Positions 26,498 through 34,939 of a stretch of DNA of 64,000 bases are shown here, piece by piece. The translations under genes and the position numbers were made by a program. The stretch is from assembly GCF_000276805.1 (NCBI RefSeq), contig NZ_AKXQ01000008.1, positions 1 through 64,000 on the forward strand. Direction: 5' to 3'. The stretch's first letter is position 1; each line of letters starts with the position of its first letter. The notes under the pieces are model-generated. The model saw only the letters and a program-made list of their open reading frames with translations. It was not told where the DNA came from and did not search any database. This stretch comes from Moritella dasanensis ArB 0140 (GTDB taxonomy: Bacteria; Pseudomonadota; Gammaproteobacteria; Enterobacterales; Moritellaceae).

Positions 26498-27370
26498 ATG
26501 AAATTATTCGTCAAAGACCTTACTGTTATTGATTCTTCAGTATTGGATTATTCACGCGGCGTTATTGGCCAAAGTTGGTTAGTGGATATCGTTCTGCATG
26601 GTGACTTAAATGAACAAAGCATGATCCTTGATTTTGGTATTGTGAAAAAACTTATTAAGTCGACGGTTGATGAATTAGTCGATCATAAATTGATCGTACC
26701 TGCACATGCTAAATTTTGTGATGTGATGAGCGATGGTGCATTTACTTATGTCGATGTATGGCGTGAGCACAGTGAATCAATTCATTTAGCTTGTCCTGAC
26801 CAAGCGTTTGCCTTGATCCCTACAGCACAAATTACGCTTGCTAGTTTAGAAACGTATTTGACTGAGCAATTAATGTTACGCCTGCCAAACAATGTTAAAA
26901 AATTAGATGTTAAATTACGTGAAGAAAAAATTGACGGCGCAGAATACTGCTACAGTCATGGTTTACGTAAACATTTAGGTAATTGCCAGCGTATCGCCCA
27001 TGGTCATCGTTCGACGATTGAAATTCTACGTAACGATGAGCGTGATAGCGCACTTGAACTGAGTTGGGCAGAGCGTTGGAAAGACATCTACCTTGCTGAA
27101 CATTGCGACATGGTATCAGCGTCTGAATTATCACTATCTCGTGCGGGCATGGCGGCATTAACGCCGGAACATTACTGTTTTAAATATCAGGCGCCACAAG
27201 GTGAATTCCAGCTTGCCATTAGTAAGTCAATTGTCGAAATTATGCCGACTGAAACAACCGTGGAAAACATTGCTCAGTATATTGCTGATACATTAGCAAA
27301 AGACTGCGATGATACGTTAACAGTATTTGCTTATGAAGGTGTTGGTAAAGGCGCTATTGCTTCTGCTTAA
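26498..27370 (+). CDS. Double-domain 6-pyruvoyl/6-carboxytetrahydropterin synthase-like protein
   Basis: A 290-residue protein, about twice the length of QueD/PTPS (120-140). Motifs of the family are split. The first half has LDFGIVKK (about 44-51) and the DHKL element (about 62-65), but GQSW stands where the zinc-binding HGH would be. The second half has YSHGL, C-x-R and the zinc motif HGHR (168-171), then PTETTVENIA (about 249-258), but lacks a DFG-like element. I read it as two T-fold domains in tandem with complementary losses. Related enzymes use dihydroneopterin triphosphate, as in queuosine synthesis; the substrate here is not proven. A strong terminator follows. Confidence 0.8.
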   Translation: MKLFVKDLTVIDSSVLDYSRGVIGQSWLVDIVLHGDLNEQSMILDFGIVKKLIKSTVDELVDHKLIVPAHAKFCDVMSDGAFTYVDVWREHSESIHLACPDQAFALIPTAQITLASLETYLTEQLMLRLPNNVKKLDVKLREEKIDGAEYCYSHGLRKHLGNCQRIAHGHRSTIEILRNDERDSALELSWAERWKDIYLAEHCDMVSASELSLSRAGMAALTPEHYCFKYQAPQGEFQLAISKSIVEIMPTETTVENIAQYIADTLAKDCDDTLTVFAYEGVGKGAIASA

Positions 27371-27413
27371 TCGCCGCTAGTGTTGACTTTATTCACTGCT
27401 GAATTGAAATGAT

Positions 27414-27461
27414 AAGCCCGCCAGCCACTACACTCATATGTAGAGGCTGGCGGGCTTTTTT
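27414..27461 (+). terminator. Strong Rho-independent terminator
   Basis: A 13-bp GC-rich stem AAGCCCGCCAGCC/GGCTGGCGGGCTT with a run of T directly after it. It ends the DUF2750/pterin-synthase-like unit. Confidence 0.93.
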
Positions 27462-27561
27462 GTTGTGGTTATCACTGAAACAAGCAAAGATAATGAGTGG
27501 TGGTGGATAACAGGTGTATTTGTATTTTTTTTCACTTATTATTGAAGTACTTATTATTGTG

Positions 27562-27600
27562 CGATAATTATTAAGCTTATTGTCGTACGATAATTATTAA
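27562..27600 (+). repeat. Pair of 13-bp direct repeats upstream of hinT
   Basis: CGATAATTATTAA occurs at 27562-27574 and again at 27588-27600, 26 bases apart, 44 bases before the hinT start. It may be a double operator or chance in AT-rich DNA. Confidence 0.4.
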
Positions 27601-27643
27601 ACGATTTATTATTAAATGACTTAATTTTGTAATGGAGTTAAAA

Positions 27644-27997
27644 ATGGCAGAAGAAACAATTTTTCGTAAGATCATTAATAAAGAGATCCCAGCTGATATT
27701 CTTTACCAAGATGAGTTAGTGACAGCATTTCGTGATATTAGTCCAAAAGCAGCCACACATGTATTAATTATCCCTAATAAGCTGATCCCGACGACCAATG
27801 ACGTATGTGAAGCCGATGAGCTAGCGTTAGGGCGTTTATTCACCGTAGCACGTAAAATTGCCGAGCAAGAAGGTATCGCTGAAAATGGCTATCGTCTTAT
27901 CGTTAACTGCAATAAGCACGGTCGACAAGAGGTTTTCCATTTACACATGCACCTTGTTGGTGGTGAGCAACTTGGTGCCATGGTGACGACTAAATAG
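27644..27997 (+). CDS. hinT: HIT-family purine nucleoside phosphoramidase HinT
   Basis: A 117-residue HIT protein with the histidine triad HLHMHLVGG near residues 99-107 and the N-terminal [23 protein letters not shown] typical of HinT. It hydrolyses AMP-N linkages such as aminoacyl-adenylates. A longer reading from ATG 27632 is possible, but GGAG at 27635-27638 then falls inside it and sits at ideal distance before ATG 27644, which I prefer. The following lipoprotein, thiK-like and nagZ genes reproduce the E. coli hinT-ycfL-lpoB-thiK-nagZ neighbourhood with one lipoprotein gene fewer. Confidence 0.95.
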   Translation: MAEETIFRKIINKEIPADILYQDELVTAFRDISPKAATHVLIIPNKLIPTTNDVCEADELALGRLFTVARKIAEQEGIAENGYRLIVNCNKHGRQEVFHLHMHLVGGEQLGAMVTTK

Positions 27998-28155
27998 TTC
28001 GATTGAATCGTCGGCATAAATAGCACGGGTTAAACCCTGCTATATACTATAAAGATGACCGCTTATCTCATTGCTATCTTGTCGGTCATCTCATTACGTT
28101 ATCACTATTAAAGACAATAAAACCAACAGTAACAGGATCTTGAGGGGGAGTATAA

Positions 28156-28668
28156 ATGAAATGGATGCTCATATTATCGTATCTGCTTAGTGCGTTATTG
28201 GTTACCGGTTGCACCTCGTCAGTACAATCACCACAACTCGTGCCTGCACCGTCACAGCAAGTGCTCACCATGGCGCTTGATCCTATTCAAGAACACCCGC
28301 TAACTACCCAAGTACGAGAATTAAATTGGCAGTTATTGCAGCAACCTTTCTTTGTGCAAGGTACTTTTGAACACGGTCAACGCCTTTATATCACCTATCC
28401 AAGTAGCGTGGTCGCGCTACCTATTACTCATGAAGAATTACAACGGGCGAGTGCTGAAACGCTGACGCAACCGCGCTGGTTTGATATCCAGGTTTTAGCT
28501 GTAGCAGAACAAGACCAGAGCGCCGAAATCGTAGAGAAAAGTTATTCTTTGGTTATCAGCGTTGTTAACATCAAAGATACGCCTAATGCACATACCTTAA
28601 CGATCGAACTGCTGAATAATCGTTTCAATACGGTTGAAGCACACGTCAGTCGTGTGATCTTGTTATGA
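28156..28668 (+). CDS. Putative lipoprotein at the ycfL/lpoB position
   Basis: A 170-residue protein with a lipoprotein signal peptide (lipobox LLVTGC, Cys at about residue 19). A Ser/Pro/Gln-rich linker and a mixed alpha/beta domain (about 50-170) follow. In E. coli two lipoprotein genes, ycfL and lpoB, lie between hinT and thiK; only one is present here. LpoB activates the peptidoglycan synthase PBP1b. I cannot match this protein confidently to either family. The stop codon overlaps the next start (ATGA), so it is translationally coupled to the thiK-like gene. Confidence 0.75.
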   Translation: MKWMLILSYLLSALLVTGCTSSVQSPQLVPAPSQQVLTMALDPIQEHPLTTQVRELNWQLLQQPFFVQGTFEHGQRLYITYPSSVVALPITHEELQRASAETLTQPRWFDIQVLAVAEQDQSAEIVEKSYSLVISVVNIKDTPNAHTLTIELLNNRFNTVEAHVSRVILL

Positions 28669-29648
28669 GCTTGAAACCTGAACATTGCCATGTTGATGTA
28701 GAACCTGCCGCTAAAAATGCCGTGAACCAATTACCTGAATGCGTTGTCGAAATAGCGCCTGAATGTATTGCCGAAGCCATACCTGAATTTGTGGTGCAAT
28801 TTAGTCCTGCGTTATTTTCTTTAACCCCCGTATTAGGTGGCTTAAGTAATCATAATTCTCGACTTGAATTCCAACGCAATGGTGTGCAACAGCGCTATTT
28901 TGTACGGCAGTTATCATCGACGTACCATGACATGGATAACAATGTTGAGCACGAATACGCAGCGCAAATTCAAGCAGCAAGTATCGGTTTAGCGCCGAAT
29001 ATCATTGTTCAGCATGCACAAGGCATGATCAGTGATTGGATTGTTGGCCAGCATTGGAATGAAGCCGAGCAAGGCCGAGATGAAAACATAGAAAAAATAG
29101 CGCAATTAGTCGCTACGCTTCATCAACAACCTCTGCCTCACCATCATCTTGATATGGTCGAGCGTCTGCAACATTATTACCAGACAATTAATACCGAATT
29201 TAAAACCGTACAACGAGAGCAACAACTAGCCCTTGTAATTAACTTAATTCAGCAACATTTATCGACAAATCTAACGACAAATAGAACTGTCTTTTGTCAT
29301 CATGACATGAATCCATTGAATTTTATCGAAGATACACAGGCTAAGTTATATCTGTTGGACTGGGAGTTTGCAGCCGCGGGGCATGGTGATTTTGATATTG
29401 CCACTTTGTTTCAGACCTTCGCGTGGCAACCATCACAGCAAGCGCTGTTTTTAAACTATTACAATCAAGATCACCCAACCGCGCAAGTGACGTCTGCACA
29501 AGTGGATATGATGGCGGTGGTCGTGGAGATGATGACGCTGTTGTGGTGCATTGTGATGTACCAGCAAGATAAAGACATTACCTATTTAACGTTGTGGCAG
29601 CAATCTGAACGTGCCATGGCAGATAAAATCAACAAATTAACAAATTAA
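28665..29648 (+). CDS. thiK: Thiamine kinase-like aminoglycoside-phosphotransferase-fold protein
   Basis: A 327-residue APH/choline-kinase-fold protein. It has GGLSNHNSRL (about residues 60-70) in the nucleotide-binding lobe, the catalytic HHDMNPLNF (about 211-220) and DWEFAAAGHGDFDIA (about 232-246). ThiK phosphorylates thiamine in salvage; the neighbourhood with hinT and nagZ supports this, but other small-molecule kinases share the fold. The first 45 residues are an extra Pro/Glu-rich extension. The 3' end is formed by an octanucleotide repeat (29632-29676), and the stop codon lies inside it. Confidence 0.75.
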   Translation: MSLKPEHCHVDVEPAAKNAVNQLPECVVEIAPECIAEAIPEFVVQFSPALFSLTPVLGGLSNHNSRLEFQRNGVQQRYFVRQLSSTYHDMDNNVEHEYAAQIQAASIGLAPNIIVQHAQGMISDWIVGQHWNEAEQGRDENIEKIAQLVATLHQQPLPHHHLDMVERLQHYYQTINTEFKTVQREQQLALVINLIQQHLSTNLTTNRTVFCHHDMNPLNFIEDTQAKLYLLDWEFAAAGHGDFDIATLFQTFAWQPSQQALFLNYYNQDHPTAQVTSAQVDMMAVVVEMMTLLWCIVMYQQDKDITYLTLWQQSERAMADKINKLTN

Positions 29649-29676
29649 CAAATTAACAAATTAACAAATTAACAAA
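29632..29676 (+). repeat. Octanucleotide tandem repeat at thiK-like/nagZ junction
   Basis: Five perfect copies of ACAAATTA (29632-29671) plus a partial sixth unit. It covers the last codons and stop of the thiK-like gene and ends 23 bases before the nagZ GTG. Copy-number change would alter the last residues of the kinase and the spacing to nagZ; every frame through the repeat meets a TAA. Confidence 0.95.
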
Positions 29677-29699
29677 GTTAAATTAATTGAGGAATTAAA

Positions 29700-30713
29700 G
29701 TGGGACCAGTAATAGTAGATGTTAACGGTTATGAATTAACGGCGGAAGATAAAGAGGTCTTAGCGCACCCATTAACCGGTGGGCTGATCTTGTTTAGTCG
29801 TAACTATGGTGATCATGGCCAGTTAAAAGCATTAATTAAATCGATTCGTAAAGCAGCCAATAGTCCCATCGTGATCTCTGTCGATCATGAAGGTGGTCGC
29901 GTACAGCGTTTTCGTGAGGAGTTCACGCGCATACCCGCTATGGGTAAAATCGCCGAACTTTATGCCGATGATCGTGAGACCGCAAAGCAGTTTACTCAGC
30001 AATGTGGTTGGATGTTAGCCGCTGAATTGTTAGCGTTTGATATTGATTTAAGCTTTGCGCCAGTGCTGGATCTAGAACGTGGTAGCCAAGTGATTGGTGA
30101 CCGCTCATTCCATGCTGATCCAAGCTGGGTAACAGACCTGTCAACTGCGCTTTGTATTGGTATGCATAATGCGGGCATGAAAACGACGGGTAAGCACTTT
30201 CCAGGACATGGCAGTGTATTAGCTGATTCACATATTGCATTGCCAGTTGATGAGCGCAGCTTAGCTGAAATTACCGAGACGGACTTATTGCCGTTTAAGG
30301 CGCTTATTGCTAATTCGCAGCTTGATGCAATTATGCCTGCACATGTTATTTATCAGCAAATGGACAGTAAAGCGGCTGGTTTTTCTCAATATTGGTTACA
30401 AACAGTGCTAAGGCAACAGTTGGGCTTTAAAGGCGCGATTTTCTCTGATGATTTATCTATGCATGGCGCCAGTGTCGCGGGTAATTATTTAGAACGTGCC
30501 GAGCAGGCAATGTGGGCGGGCTGTGATTTATTACTGGCGTGTAACGATCGCACCGGCGTATCTGCTTTATTGGATGGTTTGGATAATCATTTAACCACGG
30601 ATGATTTTAACCTGAAACACTGCAGTAACTTTTCATTAGACGAGCTTAAAATGAGCTCATTATGGCAAAGTACAGCACAGTCGTTAGTGAAGTTTAACCA
30701 AGAGTTTAGTTAA
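29700..30713 (+). CDS. nagZ: Beta-N-acetylhexosaminidase NagZ
   Basis: A 337-residue family 3 glycosidase starting at GTG, preceded by TTGAGGA. It contains the NagZ hallmarks DHEGGRVQRFREEFT (about 61-75), KHFPGHG (about 165-171, with the catalytic His loop DSHIALPVD after it) and the nucleophile region FSDDLSMHGA (about 248-257). It removes N-acetylglucosamine from muropeptides in cytoplasmic peptidoglycan recycling. The length fits (E. coli 341). It is last in the hinT-thiK-nagZ series. Confidence 0.97.
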   Translation: MGPVIVDVNGYELTAEDKEVLAHPLTGGLILFSRNYGDHGQLKALIKSIRKAANSPIVISVDHEGGRVQRFREEFTRIPAMGKIAELYADDRETAKQFTQQCGWMLAAELLAFDIDLSFAPVLDLERGSQVIGDRSFHADPSWVTDLSTALCIGMHNAGMKTTGKHFPGHGSVLADSHIALPVDERSLAEITETDLLPFKALIANSQLDAIMPAHVIYQQMDSKAAGFSQYWLQTVLRQQLGFKGAIFSDDLSMHGASVAGNYLERAEQAMWAGCDLLLACNDRTGVSALLDGLDNHLTTDDFNLKHCSNFSLDELKMSSLWQSTAQSLVKFNQEFS

Positions 30714-31083
30714 TCAATTGGCAAATACAACTAAGTTATGAATAAGCCATGAACAGGTACATTGTCATTACATTACTGTTTTAGCTGTAAAAGTAACCAT
30801 AAAGGCTGATGATTTGATCACACGCAATTTTTAAGCGGTGACAAGAACGAATAGCAGTGGGATACTGGTTAATTAAGACTTTGCTATAATAAAGTTAGGT
30901 AACACAACGAGTCTTGTTGGCTCTAGTGAAAGCGTTAATACGTTTTTGAGATGGAAAAATAATCCATCTATAGGCTCAAAATTAATAAAACGGTCATAAT
31001 CTTATCCGATTATAGGGAAAGCAGACCAGATCACGTTAAAAAATAAGTAAGAATAACGTAATAATTTTATATTAGGGAATATC
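30714..31083. other. Intergenic region and leader upstream of fabB
   Basis: About 370 bases without an ORF. An extended -10 element TGCTATAAT lies at 30882-30890, which would give fabB a leader of about 185 bases. The leader contains a small hairpin AGATGG/CCATCT (30949-30954 and 30964-30969). No FabR or FadR operator could be recognised by eye. Confidence 0.45.
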
Positions 31084-32301
31084 ATGAAAAGAGCGGTTAT
31101 AACAGGTATCGGTATTGTATCAAGTATCGGTAACAATAAAGCAGAAGTATGTGAGTCACTAAAAGCAGGCACAAGTGGTATCGAGTTTGCACCACAATTC
31201 GCTGAACAAAACTTACGTAGCCACGTCTGCGGAACTGTTAATCTTGATCCTAAAGAAATCATTGATCGTAAAGCAATGCGTTTCATGGGTGATGCAGCCG
31301 CTTTTAGTTATATTGCTATGCAAGAAGCGATTGATGATTCAGGTTTAACAGAAGAGCAAGTATCTAATGTACGTACTGGCCTCATCGCAGGTTCTGGTGG
31401 TGCATCATCAAAGAACGTTGTTGATTCTGTTGATATCGCGCGTAACAAAAGCGTGAAGCGTGTGGGTCCATATATGGTGACTCGTACTATGTCGAGCACC
31501 ATTTCTGCTTGTCTTGCTACACCATTCAAAATTAAAGGCCCAAGCTATTCAATTACGTCTGCATGTGCAACAAGTGCGCATTGTATTGGTCATGCTGTAG
31601 AACAAATTCAACTTGGCAAGCAAGATGTCGTATTTGCTGGTGGCGGCGAAGAAATTGATTGGACGCTAGCATTAGAATTCGATGCGATGGGCGCGTTATC
31701 AACTAAATATAACGACACACCGCAACAAGCATCACGTACTTATGATGCGAACCGTGATGGTTTCGTTATCTCTGGTGGTGGCGGTATGGTTGTTGTTGAA
31801 GAACTTGAGCATGCACTTGCTCGTGGCGCAACTATCTATGCTGAAATCACAGGTTACGGTGCAACATCAGATGGCTACGACATGGTAGCACCATCAGGTG
31901 AAGGCGCTGTACGTTGTATGAAACAAGCACTCGAAACTGTTGACGGTGAAATTGATTACCTGAATACCCACGGTACATCGACACCGGTTGGTGACACTAA
32001 AGAACTTGAAGCGATTCAAGCGGTATTCGGTCACAAATCACCAAAAATCAGTGCGACAAAAGCATTGACTGGTCATGCGCTAGGCGCGGCTGGTGTACAT
32101 GAAGCTATCTACTCATTAATTATGATGGAAAACAACTTCATTGCAGCAAGTGCAAATATCCAAGACCTTGACGAAAAAGCGGCAGGTCTAGATATTGTTT
32201 CTGGTAAAGCAATTGATGCAGAACTCACAAACGTAATGTCGAATAGCTTTGGTTTCGGCGGCACGAATGCAACGCTAGTATTTAGTAAATTTACGAAATA
32301 A
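31084..32301 (+). CDS. fabB: 3-oxoacyl-ACP synthase I FabB
   Basis: A 405-residue condensing enzyme. The catalytic Cys161 lies in SACATSAH, His296 in [11 protein letters not shown] and the second His (about 331) in [12 protein letters not shown], the Cys-His-His triad of KAS I. It elongates acyl-ACP and is essential for unsaturated fatty acid synthesis. The sequence [18 protein letters not shown] and the FRTS-like region [13 protein letters not shown] favour FabB over FabF. It has a single-gene unit with a strong terminator after it, although pdxB and the rest follow on the same strand. Confidence 0.97.
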   Translation: MKRAVITGIGIVSSIGNNKAEVCESLKAGTSGIEFAPQFAEQNLRSHVCGTVNLDPKEIIDRKAMRFMGDAAAFSYIAMQEAIDDSGLTEEQVSNVRTGLIAGSGGASSKNVVDSVDIARNKSVKRVGPYMVTRTMSSTISACLATPFKIKGPSYSITSACATSAHCIGHAVEQIQLGKQDVVFAGGGEEIDWTLALEFDAMGALSTKYNDTPQQASRTYDANRDGFVISGGGGMVVVEELEHALARGATIYAEITGYGATSDGYDMVAPSGEGAVRCMKQALETVDGEIDYLNTHGTSTPVGDTKELEAIQAVFGHKSPKISATKALTGHALGAAGVHEAIYSLIMMENNFIAASANIQDLDEKAAGLDIVSGKAIDAELTNVMSNSFGFGGTNATLVFSKFTK

Positions 32302-32358
32302 TAGCCTGATTCGTTAAAGCGGAAATTAAACACCCGCTTATCGCGATGAAGAGAATGC

Positions 32359-32399
32359 AAGCCCATTTATCATATTATTGATAAATGGGCTTTTTTTTT
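32359..32399 (+). terminator. Rho-independent terminator after fabB
   Basis: AAGCCCATTTAT at 32359-32370 pairs with ATAAATGGGCTT, followed by nine T residues. Confidence 0.93.
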
Positions 32400-32504
32400 A
32401 CCTGCACAACGCGCAAAATGGTGCTTTGCTGTTACAACGCGTAAATATTTTTTACTGTTACAAAGCGGAAATAACTTTAGCCGTATTATTAAGGGAAAAC
32501 TTAA

Positions 32505-33623
32505 ATGAAGATCGTCGTTGATGAAAATATGCCTTATGCCATTGAATTGTTTTCTCAGTTCGGTGAAGTAGTACCTTTATCTGGTCGTACGATAAACGCT
32601 GAAGATCTACAAGATGTAGATGCGTTGATGGTGCGCTCTGTGACTCAAGTAAATGCAGCCTTACTTAGCCAAGCAAACAAACTGGCTTTTGTCGGTACCG
32701 CAACGATTGGCATTGATCATTTAGACCAAGCGCTATTACAACAACGTAATATTGAATATACCAATGCCCCTGGCTGTAACGCCGTGTCTGTGGGTGATTA
32801 TGTTTGTAGCGCATTATTAGTATTAGCTGAGCAGCAGAGCTTTGTCATCGCTGATAAGAAAATAGCTGTTATTGGCGTGGGTAATACCGGAGCGCAGACG
32901 GTCAGTCGACTTACGGCGTTAGGTGCACAGGTGATGTTATGCGATCCTCCGCGGGTTGAAAAAGAAGGCTTAACCGGATTTGTTAGTTTAGAACAAGCTT
33001 TACAAGCAGATATCATTTGCATGCATGTGCCGTTAGTTAAAATAGGCGCTAATCAAACCAAGCATTTATTAACTGCAGAGCTACTGGCTGGTATTAATCA
33101 AGATGCCATTCTTGTCAACAGTGGCCGCGGCGATGTGATTGATAACCAAGCTTTATTAGAATTAAAAAAAGCAGGGCATGGTATGACGCTTGTGCTGGAT
33201 GTGTGGGAAAATGAACCGACTCCATTACTGGAACTTATTCCTCACGTGGCAATTGCGACGCCGCATATTGCCGGTTACAGTTTAGAGGGTAAAGCACGGG
33301 GCACTGAGATGATTTATCAGGCCTACGCAAAATTTTTAGGTCTGCATGCCGATCGCAGTATCCGTGATATCTTGCCTGTTCCAGCAGTGAGCCGCGTTGA
33401 CGTTAATCAACCTGCAGATCAAGCATTCGCTAAAAGTTTGGTGCATTTGGTATACGATGTTCGCCGAGACGACGTTATTTTTAGAAAAAACATAATGAAA
33501 GCGGGTAGTTTTGATGAAATGCGTAAAAATTACTTAGAAAGAAGAGAATTTTCCTCATTGAGGCTAGTAAATGAGTCACATTATGCGGTAGAGTCGATGT
33601 ATCAACTTGGGTTTGCCAAATAA
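32505..33623 (+). CDS. pdxB: Erythronate-4-phosphate dehydrogenase
   Basis: A 372-residue D-2-hydroxyacid dehydrogenase-fold enzyme of pyridoxal 5'-phosphate synthesis. The start MKIVVDENMPYAIELFSQFG is characteristic of PdxB. The NAD-binding GVGNTG loop is at about residues 125-130, NSGRGDVID carries the active-site Arg, and the catalytic His lies in TPHIAGYS. A C-terminal dimerisation domain follows (about 290-372). The length matches E. coli (378). It is followed by asd after 17 bases, as in the E. coli pdxB-usg-truA region. Confidence 0.97.
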   Translation: MKIVVDENMPYAIELFSQFGEVVPLSGRTINAEDLQDVDALMVRSVTQVNAALLSQANKLAFVGTATIGIDHLDQALLQQRNIEYTNAPGCNAVSVGDYVCSALLVLAEQQSFVIADKKIAVIGVGNTGAQTVSRLTALGAQVMLCDPPRVEKEGLTGFVSLEQALQADIICMHVPLVKIGANQTKHLLTAELLAGINQDAILVNSGRGDVIDNQALLELKKAGHGMTLVLDVWENEPTPLLELIPHVAIATPHIAGYSLEGKARGTEMIYQAYAKFLGLHADRSIRDILPVPAVSRVDVNQPADQAFAKSLVHLVYDVRRDDVIFRKNIMKAGSFDEMRKNYLERREFSSLRLVNESHYAVESMYQLGFAK

Positions 33624-33640
33624 TTTTTTAGGAGTCGTTG

Positions 33641-34657
33641 ATGAGTCAACTATATGATGTTGCAGTACTAGGAGCAACAGGTGCCGTAGGGCAAATGATG
33701 TTGGAAATTTTACAGGAACGTAAATTTCCAATTGGTAATATTTATCCATTAGCAAGTAGCCGTAGTGCTGGTGGTACCATTACCTTTAATAATAAACAAG
33801 TTGAAGTATTAGATGTTGAAGCATTCGATTGGACACAAGTTCAAATCGGTTTGTTCTCAGCGGGTGGTTCAGTATCAGAAAAATGGGCGCCAATCGCAGC
33901 CGATGCTGGTGTCGTTATTATTGATAACACATCACAATTCCGTTATGACAGCGATATTCCACTGGTTGTGCCAGAAGTAAATCCAGAAGCAATTGCCGAT
34001 TATAGAAATCGTAATATCATCGCCAATCCAAATTGCTCAACAATTCAAATGCTAGTTGCACTGAAACCAATCCACGATGCAGTGGGTATTTCACGTATCA
34101 ATGTTGCAACGTATCAAGCTGTATCGGGTTCAGGTAAAACGGCAATCGATGAACTTGCTGGTCAAACTGCAAGTCTATTGAATGGACGTGAAGTTGAAAC
34201 GAAAGTTTATCCAAAGCAAATTGCATTTAACGTGATCCCACAAATTGATGTGTTCACTGACAATGGCTACACCAAAGAAGAAATGAAAATGGTGTGGGAA
34301 ACGCAAAAGATTTTTGCTGACGATAGCATCATGGTTAACCCAACAGCGGTACGTGTACCAGTATTCTATGGTCACTCAGAAGCTATCCATTTAGAAACGC
34401 GTACGCCAATTAGTGCAGAAGAAGTACGTTCACTAATGCGTCATGCGCCGGGTATTAAACTGATCGAAAATGAAGAAGACTACCCAACACCAGTGTCTGA
34501 TTCTGCCGGTCACGACGAAGTCTTCGTTGGCCGTATTCGTGAAGATATCTCACACGCTAGCGGTATTAATATGTGGGTTGTAGGCGATAACATCCGTAAA
34601 GGTGCTGCAACAAACAGCGTGCAAATTGCAGAATTATTGATTCAAGATTACCTGTAA
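33641..34657 (+). CDS. asd: Aspartate-semialdehyde dehydrogenase
   Basis: A 338-residue enzyme reducing aspartyl phosphate to the semialdehyde for lysine, diaminopimelate, threonine and methionine synthesis. It has the NADP loop GATGAVGQ, the catalytic Cys132 in NPNCSTIQ, the YQAVSGSGK segment and the later active-site region GHSEAIHLETR. In E. coli this place is held by the asd-like gene usg; here all catalytic residues I can check are present, so I call it a working Asd. A TTG three bases upstream is an alternative start, but ATG 33641 has GGAG at ideal spacing. Confidence 0.93.
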   Translation: MSQLYDVAVLGATGAVGQMMLEILQERKFPIGNIYPLASSRSAGGTITFNNKQVEVLDVEAFDWTQVQIGLFSAGGSVSEKWAPIAADAGVVIIDNTSQFRYDSDIPLVVPEVNPEAIADYRNRNIIANPNCSTIQMLVALKPIHDAVGISRINVATYQAVSGSGKTAIDELAGQTASLLNGREVETKVYPKQIAFNVIPQIDVFTDNGYTKEEMKMVWETQKIFADDSIMVNPTAVRVPVFYGHSEAIHLETRTPISAEEVRSLMRHAPGIKLIENEEDYPTPVSDSAGHDEVFVGRIREDISHASGINMWVVGDNIRKGAATNSVQIAELLIQDYL

Positions 34658-34722
34658 TAATATATTAGACTTGATAATGCGGATGCATAATTAGGTTATA
34701 ACGTTATTTTAATTGCACATTT

Positions 34723-34750
34723 AGCACCCAATGTTGGGTGCTATTTTTTT
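34723..34750 (+). terminator. Rho-independent terminator after asd
   Basis: A 9-bp stem AGCACCCAA/TTGGGTGCT followed by ATTTTTTT. It separates the pdxB-asd unit from fimV. Confidence 0.93.
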
Positions 34751-34939
34751 ATTTGAATTTTATTTTTCTGATTCATATCATAGTTTCAGAAAGCAAAATT
34801 TTATTATCGAACATAATCATTAAAATAGCATTAAAATAGTAAAGTAGAAGATACCTGTAAATTCATGTGTATATTGGGATTTTGGATATGGTATATTGAA
34901 TTTAAGTGTATTGAAGTTGTTTCATAGTAAGGGTTAACA

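Noticed and set aside
28021-28090. Two imperfect inverted repeats after hinT as a terminator or small RNA
   Set aside because: Stems are short with a bulge or a 21-base loop, and neither has a T-run.
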